A stretch of 64,000 nt of DNA, taken from NCBI GenBank assembly GCA_937876995.1, contig CALEFD010000107.1, positions 15,394 to 79,393 of the forward strand. The letters run 5' to 3'. The stretch comes from an uncultured Bacteroidales bacterium (GTDB lineage Bacteria > Bacteroidota > Bacteroidia > Bacteroidales > Bacteroidaceae). Of the stretch, positions 9,150 through 15,411 are shown in pieces; the stretch's first letter is position 1; every line of letters begins with the position of its first letter. Position numbers and translations under genes: made by a program. The notes below the pieces were generated by a model. It had not been told where the DNA came from. It saw only the letters and a list, made by a program, of their open reading frames with translations, and searched no databases.

Positions 9150-9374
9150 TCATTTTTCTTTTCTCACGCCTTTGAATGGAGTTCCATCTTGTTTTCCATC
9201 CATAAACTGTCCATTGGGACCGCCTTTTGTCCAAATTCCAGTTTTGGGATTCAAGACTTGACTTCTCTGGCGTACCATACCGTTTCTGTGGCCATCGCCA
9301 CTTGGGGGATTTGTTGCCATGTCTTTCCTTGCCCGTCCTTTTCGGGTATTAATTTGGTTGAATGTTTCAGACAA
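9150..9374 (-). CDS. Small basic protein, last gene of the ubiquitin-like operon
   Basis: 74 residues if the TTG at 9374 is the start. An in-frame stop lies two codons upstream of it. The first in-frame ATG is residue 19 (MATNPPSGDGH), which would cut off the basic N-terminal stretch TRKGRARKD. The C-terminal half (NPKTG, GQFMDGK, PFKGVRKEK) is compact, glycine-rich and basic. I have the impression of a small conserved family with this ending but cannot name it. It lies 14 nt after the DUF6527 gene and before the shared terminator, so it is probably co-transcribed and may be a target, adaptor or nucleic-acid-binding component. Function unknown. Confidence 0.65.
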   Translation of the reverse strand: MSETFNQINTRKGRARKDMATNPPSGDGHRNGMVRQRSQVLNPKTGIWTKGGPNGQFMDGKQDGTPFKGVRKEK

Positions 9375-9388
9375 TCGTTATACATTAC

Positions 9389-9736
9389 TTATCTTAATAG
9401 TTTCATAAACCAGTCTATTAGTCTACGAATGTACCCTCTTCTATGTGGCATGTCATCATCAGAGTCAAGAAATAAGACCTCGTTCTCCTTAATATAATAA
9501 TGTGAGCAGCATGGGAATTGATAGTTCCCTATAGAAGGTGAAAGACTTACTCTTTGACCATCAAATGTTAGAGTCCAGCCATACTTTCGGTTAAGAGGGT
9601 TTACGACCTTCTCTCCACAACCGCATGCACATAGATGGGCTGTTGTGTGGTACTTCATGGATATGTATAATACGCCCTCATCCAATTCGTTTGGTATGTT
9701 GTCCAAGAATTTTAGCTTAAAATGTCGGGTCATCAT
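9389..9736 (-). CDS. DUF6527-like zinc-binding protein of the ubiquitin-like operon
   Basis: 115 residues. The core shows H-L-C-A-C-G-C-G (about residues 34-41) and C-C-S-H-Y (about 80-84), a plausible metal site made of clustered Cys/His. This arrangement resembles the DUF6527 family, members of which occur beside ThiF/multiubiquitin genes; both statements are from memory. The start ATG (9736, with a second ATG at 9733) lies inside the end of the E1 gene, overlapping it by 20 bp, so translation is coupled. The C-terminal about 30 residues are charged then amphipathic (RRLIDWFMKLL). Possible roles are an adaptor, a ligase-like component or a substrate-recognition subunit; none is shown by sequence. 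Confidence 0.7.
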   Translation of the reverse strand: MMTRHFKLKFLDNIPNELDEGVLYISMKYHTTAHLCACGCGEKVVNPLNRKYGWTLTFDGQRVSLSPSIGNYQFPCCSHYYIKENEVLFLDSDDDMPHRRGYIRRLIDWFMKLLR

Positions 9737-10925
9737 AAATAATTTTATTCTTGTTCAATACAAACGCAAAATCGTAGGATATTGCAGAATTTTGATAGAA
9801 CCCTAATGATTGTTTCCATCTGAATACCGATTCCATAGCAGCGAAAGCATTCAGTTCTGCTATCTGGATATTATCTCGATAGAGATCATCCTCCTTGGCT
9901 TCATTTGTCGCATCAAAGGCGTCGTTAAGGTATTGGTAATGGTCTGGCTCACCATATGAGACGCGGATTATGCCTGAAAGACCACCTTCTCTAAGAGATA
10001 CTCCTATTCCCGAATTCACAAACTTCTTGTTGTTCTGAATCAGAAAATGTGCTATTTCATTTCTTACGGCAGCTTTGTCGATGCACAAGAAGATGAAGTC
10101 CATTCCTAACAGAAAATCCTTGTTATTTGGATTGATGTTTTCTGGATGCGGGACAATAGCTTCATTCATGTTCCTATATACCTCAGTTAGGTACTGGACT
10201 TTTGGAATGTTTTTCTCCAGTATTTGTGATGGAGCAGCACCAGGTGCCCTAAAAGCATTGTGTTGCTTGAAGATGTCGGAGTCAAATAGATGAATCTCTT
10301 CAAGTGGTAACTTTGCAATAAAGTCAAGGATATATGACCCTGTGCCTCCCAAGCCGATAATGGCAACTTTCATTCCTTTGAACATGTCTGTCAAACCAGC
10401 AATATGTGCGCGTGACGAATTGATGTCCCAATAAACAAGTTTGCTATCTGCAGGCTTTATCAATTTCTGCTTTTTGAGTGCCCTACACGCTAATGGATCG
10501 GTGTTAACAGCTGGAGCAGTTATTATTCTCCAATAGTTGAGCACCTTGTCATAATAGGTCGGGTACATGCCTTTATCCGGATAACATGAAAAGCGATAAT
10601 CACTGATAATGGTATCAAACAAAGGGTGTCGCATCTCCAAGAAACCTAGTCCCTTTATAGGAGCACCATCCATTTCACACGGCTTACCACCAATGAAGTA
10701 TGCGGTGTGGTCATTAGGTTTTAGAATCTTCTGATTCTTCCAATTCATAGGAAATACAAGTATTCCTGCCTTTACCTCCTTCGACTCAGTTAGGTAAGGT
10801 ACGCAGTCGGCAACAAAATTGCCGCTGCGCACATCAAAGCTGATTCCCTCATCTTGGATTTTCTGCAAATCCTCATTAAGACTGATGAGAGATGGCAACA
10901 TCGAATTCCATTCCATTTGTGACAT
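9717..10925 (-). CDS. ThiF/E1-type ubiquitin-activating enzyme with N-terminal extra domain
   Basis: 402 residues. The C-terminal half (about 183-400) is a ThiF/MoeB/E1 adenylating domain. It has the nucleotide loop G191-L-G-G-T-G-S197, acidic D215/D217 after a beta strand (HLFDSDIF), the N223/R226 pair (HNAFRAP) and the crossover-region D283 (FLCIDKAAVRNE). It should adenylate the C-terminus of a ubiquitin-like partner. Residues 1-160 form a separate domain with Cys at 41, 83, 114 and 147. It may correspond to the DUF6791-type domain found before some ThiF proteins, and an E2-like role is possible but unproven. No Cys occurs after residue 281, so a classic E1 thioester cysteine is not evident. 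It overlaps the multiubiquitin gene by 50 bp and the DUF6527 gene by 20 bp. Confidence 0.85.
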   Translation of the reverse strand: MSQMEWNSMLPSLISLNEDLQKIQDEGISFDVRSGNFVADCVPYLTESKEVKAGILVFPMNWKNQKILKPNDHTAYFIGGKPCEMDGAPIKGLGFLEMRHPLFDTIISDYRFSCYPDKGMYPTYYDKVLNYWRIITAPAVNTDPLACRALKKQKLIKPADSKLVYWDINSSRAHIAGLTDMFKGMKVAIIGLGGTGSYILDFIAKLPLEEIHLFDSDIFKQHNAFRAPGAAPSQILEKNIPKVQYLTEVYRNMNEAIVPHPENINPNNKDFLLGMDFIFLCIDKAAVRNEIAHFLIQNNKKFVNSGIGVSLREGGLSGIIRVSYGEPDHYQYLNDAFDATNEAKEDDLYRDNIQIAELNAFAAMESVFRWKQSLGFYQNSAISYDFAFVLNKNKIIYDDPTF

Positions 10926-11415
10926 AAACGACTTTACCTTTAGACATTAATCCTTCTTCATTCTCTGATGGTCCTTTACTGTATGTCATTGAATACACAC
11001 GATTGGGATCATAATCTTTCCCGTAAGCGAGAGAGGCAACTTTTTCGTATGAGATAGTAGGCTGGTCATACTTGAAAGCTTCTGAATTCACATAGATGGT
11101 ACATTCGTGCTCATGACCTTTCTTTCGGGTAATGAACTTGTCCATTCCCGGAGAAGACAGGTCAACGTCTTCACCTCTATTAATAAGAGCCTCTCTCCAG
11201 TTACCTGGCAAATCCAGATATATATCTTCATCATCAGGAACTTGTCCAAGCCTTCTGATGTCGGCCTCATTAATAATAGGCGTGGGCCAGTTGTAGGGCT
11301 TTCCACCATTGATTTTAAACTTGTAGGACTTTTTGTTTTCATTGGGCTTGTGTTTTCCTACGTTACCCTGATTGCCTTCTTGTTCAGCGAAGGGCTTAGA
11401 ACTAATCTGTGTCAT
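10876..11415 (-). CDS. Multiubiquitin-domain protein (tandem ubiquitin-like folds)
   Basis: 179 residues, first gene of the operon. After a polar N-terminal 30 residues there are two beta-grasp-like units: about 31-98 (YKFKINGGKPY ... INEADIRRLG ... DKFITRK) and about 104-176 (CTIYVNSEAF ... ISYEKVASLAYG ... GMEFDVAI). Each shows the strand-strand-helix order and I/V-x-[AE]-[DK] helix start expected for the Multiubiquitin family (PF14452, named from memory). The chain ends in SHQS with no Gly-Gly, as I recall for multiubiquitin proteins in general. The 50-bp overlap with the E1-like gene and a consensus promoter 70 nt upstream make it the operon leader. It is the presumed substrate or modifier of the E1 protein. 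Confidence 0.8.
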   Translation of the reverse strand: MTQISSKPFAEQEGNQGNVGKHKPNENKKSYKFKINGGKPYNWPTPIINEADIRRLGQVPDDEDIYLDLPGNWREALINRGEDVDLSSPGMDKFITRKKGHEHECTIYVNSEAFKYDQPTISYEKVASLAYGKDYDPNRVYSMTYSKGPSENEEGLMSKGKVVYVTNGMEFDVAISHQS

Positions 11416-11484
11416 AATTTTATTTTAAACTAAAATATTTAATTATTTATGGTTAAGTCGGACATAATCCTCCTTGTTCCGCTG

Positions 11485-11515
11485 CAAAGGTATAATAAAA
11501 ATCTAAATATACCAA
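11485..11515 (-). promoter_or_regulatory. Promoter of the ubiquitin-like operon with internal operator-like element
   Basis: Minus-strand TTG (11515-11513), 20-nt spacer, then TACCTTTG (11492-11485), an exact TAnnTTTG -7 box. The spacer contains ATTTAGATTTTT (11508-11497), repeated in the facing promoter. Confidence 0.7.
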
Positions 11516-11565
11516 GCAAATCTAGTGAAATTTAACAGAAAAAATCTTAAAATATCAATTTTTTC

Positions 11566-11596
11566 TTGTTTAATTTAGATTTTCTCACTAAATTTG
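11566..11596 (+). promoter_or_regulatory. Promoter of the Xre/ImmA pair with internal operator-like element
   Basis: TTG (11566-11568), 20-nt spacer, TAAATTTG (11589-11596). The spacer contains AATTTAGATTTT (11572-11583), the same element as in the opposite promoter and in the same position relative to the boxes. This promoter rules out translation from the upstream in-frame ATG at 11566. Confidence 0.65.
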
Positions 11597-11628
11597 CAAC
11601 GTCATTAAGCTACAACAACCCCCATTTT

Positions 11629-11973
11629 ATGGATACAATAGGCAAACTATTAAAGCAATACCGTGAGATTAATAAGCTTACGTTAAGGCAAGTTGAAGAG
11701 AAAACAGGTATTTCAAACGCATATCTGAGTCAGCTAGAGAACGATAAAATTGCCCATCCTTCAGCAAATACTCTCTACAAACTTTCTCAGACATATGATG
11801 TTGAGTTGGAAACTTTGCTTTCTGCTGGTGGTGTTATCGAAAAGAAAGAGCAAAGCACCCCTAAACACAAGATTCTTCAGTCTGTAGCAGCTTCTGCTGG
11901 TACAGCATTGACTGATGAAGAAGAAAAAGAACTCTTAAACTATCTCAACTTTATAAGACAACGGGATAAATAA
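11629..11973 (+). CDS. Xre-family transcriptional regulator paired with an ImmA/IrrE peptidase
   Basis: 114 residues from ATG 11629. An upstream in-frame ATG at 11566 falls on the -33 box and is unlikely. The helix-turn-helix is at about 17-60 (LRQVEEKTGISNAYLSQLENDK), followed by a LSQTYDVELETLL segment typical of HTH_3 proteins and an acidic C-terminal helix. The stop codon overlaps the start of the ImmA-like gene by 1 bp. It is divergent from the ubiquitin-like operon. The shared element between the facing promoters suggests that it represses both units, as in ImmR-ImmA style switches. The DNA target is inferred, not shown. Confidence 0.85.
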   Translation: MDTIGKLLKQYREINKLTLRQVEEKTGISNAYLSQLENDKIAHPSANTLYKLSQTYDVELETLLSAGGVIEKKEQSTPKHKILQSVAASAGTALTDEEEKELLNYLNFIRQRDK

Positions 11974-12803
11974 TGGCTATAGTTTTAGAAGAATCAACAA
12001 AACAAGACATCAAGAAGTGGTCACATGATTTACTTGTGTCAAGTCGTTGTATTGATACATTCCCAACTCCCGCAGATAAATTAGCTGCTTTTATAGACCT
12101 AAAGGTATCGCCACAGGATTTATCTATAGTTACACCTATATATATTGATAGAGATTCCTCTATTCTTAAAAAACTGCTTGGTCAACTGCGAGGGCTTCTT
12201 GTTCGAGAGGCTAGAATAATTTATTTAGATAGGTCGTGTAATTTAGAAAGACAGAGGTTTACACTATTACATGAGGTTGGACATAACCTTCCATGGCAGG
12301 TGGTTATAGCCTCCATGCATGCAGACGATGATTTTACGCTAAGCCCAGAGACTAAGGAACAGTTTGAGGCAGAGGCAAGTTATTTTGCCTCTGAAACAAT
12401 GTTCCAAGGAGACAAGTTTGCTGAGATGGTAAAAGACGAACCGTTGACAATACAGACAGCAATAAAGGTTTCTCCATTCTTTGGTGCTTCAATTCATGCA
12501 ACTCTTCGTAGGCTTGTTGAGTTTTCGCCAATACGATGTGCGTTACTTGTGATGAAAGATCCTACGCCTACCAAGGCAACTCTTAGAGATTTATTTCATT
12601 CTCAATCATTTTTGTCTGATATCGGGAGCATCGAGTTTGGAGAGAATTTAGAGAGTGTAAAATATCCGTTTGTGGAATCTTATGTTAGACATGAGAATAC
12701 TGGTTATGGAAAGTTTCTCGCCCCTGTTAATGAGAGTTCTATTGAGTTAAGGTATGAGTATTTTTTCAATGGTTATAATGGTTTTGTGTTATTCTACCCG
12801 TAA
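11973..12803 (+). CDS. ImmA/IrrE-family metallo-endopeptidase
   Basis: 276 residues. The zinc-metallopeptidase signature HEVGH is at about residues 95-99 (FTLLHEVGHNLPWQ), followed about 30 residues later by an acidic segment EQFEAEASYFASE, which supplies the expected third ligand region of ImmA/IrrE enzymes (gluzincin-like). Such enzymes cleave a partner Xre repressor on a stress or induction signal. The start codon overlaps the regulator stop (TAATG), so the two are translationally coupled. The region after residue 150 is longer than in minimal ImmA proteins and may be a sensor domain. The proposed target is the upstream regulator; this is inference from family and context. Confidence 0.85.
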   Translation: MAIVLEESTKQDIKKWSHDLLVSSRCIDTFPTPADKLAAFIDLKVSPQDLSIVTPIYIDRDSSILKKLLGQLRGLLVREARIIYLDRSCNLERQRFTLLHEVGHNLPWQVVIASMHADDDFTLSPETKEQFEAEASYFASETMFQGDKFAEMVKDEPLTIQTAIKVSPFFGASIHATLRRLVEFSPIRCALLVMKDPTPTKATLRDLFHSQSFLSDIGSIEFGENLESVKYPFVESYVRHENTGYGKFLAPVNESSIELRYEYFFNGYNGFVLFYP

Positions 12804-12829
12804 TAGAACCATCCTAATCAGATACTTTT

Positions 12830-12847
12830 AATTGTCCATGGACAATT
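12830..12847. repeat. 18-bp perfect palindrome
   Basis: AATTGTCCATGGACAATT, perfectly symmetric with no loop, 27 nt after the ImmA-like stop. There is no T-run, so it looks more like a protein-binding site than a terminator. Confidence 0.6.
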
Positions 12848-12997
12848 TGATGTGTACTATAGAAAAAGTGACACACGTCTTATTAAATATCCGTGAATTG
12901 CGGATGACTTGCAGAAGAACGTCTAAAAAGGGTGACGGTGTATACCTTTCATTACCCAAATCTGCCATCTTTGGGAATTATAAGTCATGAGCCGTAA

Positions 12998-13204
12998 TCA
13001 AACAACATTATATTTTTGCCAATCTTGACATTTTTTATCCGGGTCATTCAACTTTACGTCCCTTAGATAAACAAAGAGAATATTCCTCAAATCGATATTC
13101 AACCCATTTTTAAGTGCGATTTTTGTAGCTATCTCGCAAAAATCATACTTAAATCGAATTCTTGTATGTTTTTCGCTTGTTTCATGTTGTATGGATCCCC
13201 CCAA
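12998..13204 (-). CDS. Possible small hypothetical protein (68 aa)
   Basis: 68 residues, hydrophilic, with a plausible helix/strand mix (RIRFKYDFCEIATKIALKNG, DLRNILFVYLRDV, DPDKKCQDWQKYNV). The residue composition looks protein-like rather than random, but I do not recognise it. Its ATG lies inside the end of the 69-aa frame upstream (22-bp overlap), so the two could be coupled or parts of one frameshifted gene. No motif gives a function. It may be a remnant. Confidence 0.35.
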   Translation of the reverse strand: MGGSIQHETSEKHTRIRFKYDFCEIATKIALKNGLNIDLRNILFVYLRDVKLNDPDKKCQDWQKYNVV

Positions 13205-13391
13205 ACTCGTCTTTGCCGCTTGGCTTGTCCAAGAACTTATGAGGGTGAGTTCCCGAACTTATTGCGGTTGTTTCCGAACTTCTCTCCGAACTTTTTATGA
13301 TTGTCTCCGAACTTTTCTCCGAACCAAACACATCTTTCTCCAGACTATCATTGCCTCCATAAATGAATGCGATTTCCGCGAAGAAAACCAT
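13182..13391 (-). CDS. Possible small hypothetical protein with Ser-Ser-Glu repeats (69 aa)
   Basis: 69 residues. The centre has a repeated K/R-S-S-E-T unit (SEKSSETIIKSSERSSET), encoded by a repeated AGTTCGGA pattern that is visible as GAACTT repeats on the plus strand. Such repeats occur in linkers before a C-terminal winged helix in AlbA_2/ATPase proteins, so this may be a fragment of such a gene. No confident start or family. Confidence 0.3.
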   Translation of the reverse strand: MVFFAEIAFIYGGNDSLEKDVFGSEKSSETIIKSSERSSETTAISSGTHPHKFLDKPSGKDEFGGIHTT

Positions 13392-13553
13392 ATGGTTGTC
13401 GGTTATTTCAAAAGATACTTCAAATACACATTATATATAATAATAAGCATGAATATTGTCATGTCTTTATCAAAAGATTGGTCTTTTAATCAAATTTTGG
13501 CCTATTTATAGAGTTTTTTTGAGCATATCAGCATTTGTTTCGATTAATATTTG

Positions 13554-13561
13554 TAACTTTG
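13554..13561 (+). promoter_or_regulatory. -7 promoter box TAACTTTG for the second Xre gene
   Basis: Exact TAnnTTTG match 24 nt before ATG 13585. It decides against the upstream in-frame starts. Confidence 0.6.
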
Positions 13562-13584
13562 CCGTCAAACAACAGAAATCTATC

Positions 13585-13800
13585 ATGACAAAGTTAAATC
13601 GTATAAGAGTCGTTCTTGCAGAACGTGACCTAAACAATAAGTGGCTATCCGACAAACTCGGAAAGGATCCTGCTACAGTGTCCAAGTGGGTCACCAATAC
13701 CACCCAGCCAAGCCTTGAAGCTCTCATTGCAATAGCCAATGCGCTTGAAGTGCCTGTGCAGGAGTTGGTGAGACAGGAAGATTTCAATCAAGAGAAATAA
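13585..13800 (+). CDS. Small Xre-family DNA-binding protein
   Basis: 71 residues from ATG 13585. The frame is open further upstream, but a TAACTTTG promoter box ends only 24 nt before this ATG. Nearly the whole protein is one HTH_3 domain: LSDKLGKDPATVSKWVTNTTQPS is the helix-turn-helix, followed by LIAIANALEVPVQELV. It lies 6 nt before a 25-codon frame that runs into the AlbA_2 ATPase gene, so the three are probably one transcript. It likely autoregulates the unit. It resembles regulators that travel with AlbA_2 proteins in Bacteroidales islands; the link is inferred. Confidence 0.85.
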   Translation: MTKLNRIRVVLAERDLNNKWLSDKLGKDPATVSKWVTNTTQPSLEALIAIANALEVPVQELVRQEDFNQEK

Positions 13801-13806
13801 GTCGAA

Positions 13807-13884
13807 ATGACGTACGAAGCAAGAGCAGAGCTAAAGTTTGTTTTGGCTATGCCTTGCAAGAAGGAAGAAGACGAAGTCAAATGA
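13807..13884 (+). CDS. 25-codon open frame linking Xre and AlbA_2 genes
   Basis: Encodes MTYEARAELKFVLAMPCKKE and five more residues. It starts 6 nt after the Xre stop and ends in ATGA, a four-base overlap with the next start. This is textbook coupling geometry. It could be a leader peptide or the remnant of a longer gene. There is no homologue I recognise. Confidence 0.4.
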   Translation: MTYEARAELKFVLAMPCKKEEDEVK

Positions 13885-15347
13885 TAACAAAAGACGAAAT
13901 ACAAGAACTGCTGCATAGCACGGAAACCTATCGTGTGGAGCGAACCACATCAACAGGTGACATGGATAAGTTCCAGGAGGCTATCTGTGCCTTTGCTAAT
14001 GATCTGCCAAACTCACGAAAGAATGGCTACCTGATATTGGGTGCTTACGACAATGGAGAGTTGTCAGGTCTGAAGGTCACCGATGACTTGCTGAAGAAGA
14101 TTGCAGCCATACGCAGCAACGGAAACATCCTGCCTATACCTGTTATGAGCGTTGACCGTTTCCAGTTCCCCGAGGGTGATTTGCTGGTGGCTGAGGTCAG
14201 TCCGTCTGACCTGCCTCCTGTGCGCTATCGTGGACGCACGTTTATACGTATCGGTCCTCGTCGTGACATAGCTACGGAGGCAGAAGAACGCATCCTCGCA
14301 GAACGAAGAATGTCATTCATGGCCACCTTCGACACCATGCCTTGTTTGGCTGCCAAACTGAATGATATCAATACAGACTTGCTAAGCACAAAGTATTTGA
14401 TACCGCTATTAGGTAATGAGTTAGTGGATTCTGATACTCGCCCTATCGAGGAACAGATGGCCGCTGTGGGCATGTATGACACTGAGCACCAATGCCCCAC
14501 ATACGCAGCAGTTGTTCTGTTTGGCAACAAGCCGCGCCGTTTTATGCCAGGTCTTTATGTGCAGTATGTACGCTTCAAGGGTGAGGACGTGACCAGTGAG
14601 GTGGAGAACGAAATGCAGTTGGAAGGCAATTATTGTGAACTGCTACCACGTCTGGAATCACTTTTGGAGTTGTCTGTCATCAAGAAGAAACCCGTTTTCG
14701 TTTCTATCCTACGCGAGGAGATGGTCAGTAACTACCCCTATCAGGCTATCCGAGAACTGCTCCTCAACGCCTGTATGCACCGAGATATGCAGAGTAATAC
14801 GCCACTTCGCTTCTATGAGTTTGCCAGCCATCTGGAGATTCTGAATGCTGGAGGGCTTTATGGAAACGCACGTCCAGAGAATTTCCCCAGTGTGAACGAC
14901 TATCGCAACCCACTTGTAGCCAGTGCCATGAAGACGCTGGGCTATGTCAATATGTTCAATCGAGGTGTAGGACAAGTCCAGACTGACTTGAAGGAGAATG
15001 GCAACCTACCTGCAGAGTTCAACGTTAATCTTATCACGGCATTCATGGTTGATGTGAAAGTCTCACAGAGCTATACCAACGAAAATGGCGGTAAAATTGG
15101 CGGTGATGTCGTAGAAAATATCGTAGAAAACATCGTAGATAGTATCGTAGAAAAATTATCTACGACGCGTGCTAAGATTGTTAGAATTATCTGGAAGAAT
15201 CCGAACGCTACGGCACAATCCATTTCCAAAGAAATAAATATCGCTTCTCGCAACGTGCAAGAGCACTTAAGAAAACTACAGGAACAAGGGGTTATCCGTC
15301 GTATTGGCCCAGACAAAGGTGGGCACTGGGAAATAGTCGCACCATAG
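13881..15347 (+). CDS. AlbA_2 (Schlafen-type) / GHKL-ATPase regulator with C-terminal winged helix
   Basis: 488 residues from ATG 13881; the in-frame ATG at 13854 is less likely because the ATGA overlap favours 13881. Residues about 1-130 are an AlbA_2 domain (AICAFANDLP ... GYLILGAYDNG). About 275-395 hold a RecG-like/HATPase_c_4 domain with an N-box-like RELLLNACMHRD. About 425-488 form a winged helix (TAQSISKEINIASRNVQEHLRKLQEQGVI). A repeated V-E-N-I motif (VENIVENIVDSIVEKL) links them, from near-repeats of GTAGAAAATATC. Such proteins are ATP-binding regulators common in islands and defence regions; the biochemical role is uncertain. Codon usage looks more GC-rich than in the flanking genes (for example 33 of 60 bases at 14221-14280), consistent with transfer. 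Confidence 0.8.
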   Translation: MITKDEIQELLHSTETYRVERTTSTGDMDKFQEAICAFANDLPNSRKNGYLILGAYDNGELSGLKVTDDLLKKIAAIRSNGNILPIPVMSVDRFQFPEGDLLVAEVSPSDLPPVRYRGRTFIRIGPRRDIATEAEERILAERRMSFMATFDTMPCLAAKLNDINTDLLSTKYLIPLLGNELVDSDTRPIEEQMAAVGMYDTEHQCPTYAAVVLFGNKPRRFMPGLYVQYVRFKGEDVTSEVENEMQLEGNYCELLPRLESLLELSVIKKKPVFVSILREEMVSNYPYQAIRELLLNACMHRDMQSNTPLRFYEFASHLEILNAGGLYGNARPENFPSVNDYRNPLVASAMKTLGYVNMFNRGVGQVQTDLKENGNLPAEFNVNLITAFMVDVKVSQSYTNENGGKIGGDVVENIVENIVDSIVEKLSTTRAKIVRIIWKNPNATAQSISKEINIASRNVQEHLRKLQEQGVIRRIGPDKGGHWEIVAP

Positions 15348-15411
15348 TCTTTGAGGGTAAGATACCCCATAAGACTAGTAGAAGTAAACAAGAGAATAAA
15401 CTGAAAGAACA

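Noticed and set aside
9189..9497. 102-aa plus-strand frame opposite the small basic protein and DUF6527 genes
   Set aside because: It is antisense to two better-supported genes that have operon geometry and a terminator; no protein family features.
13246..13327. GAACTT direct repeats, considered as a CRISPR-like or iteron array
   Set aside because: Spacing is irregular and units very short; the pattern is explained by Ser-Ser-Glu codons on the minus strand.
14225..14975. Minus-strand frames of 88-101 codons within the AlbA_2 gene
   Set aside because: Antisense shadows of a long, motif-supported gene.
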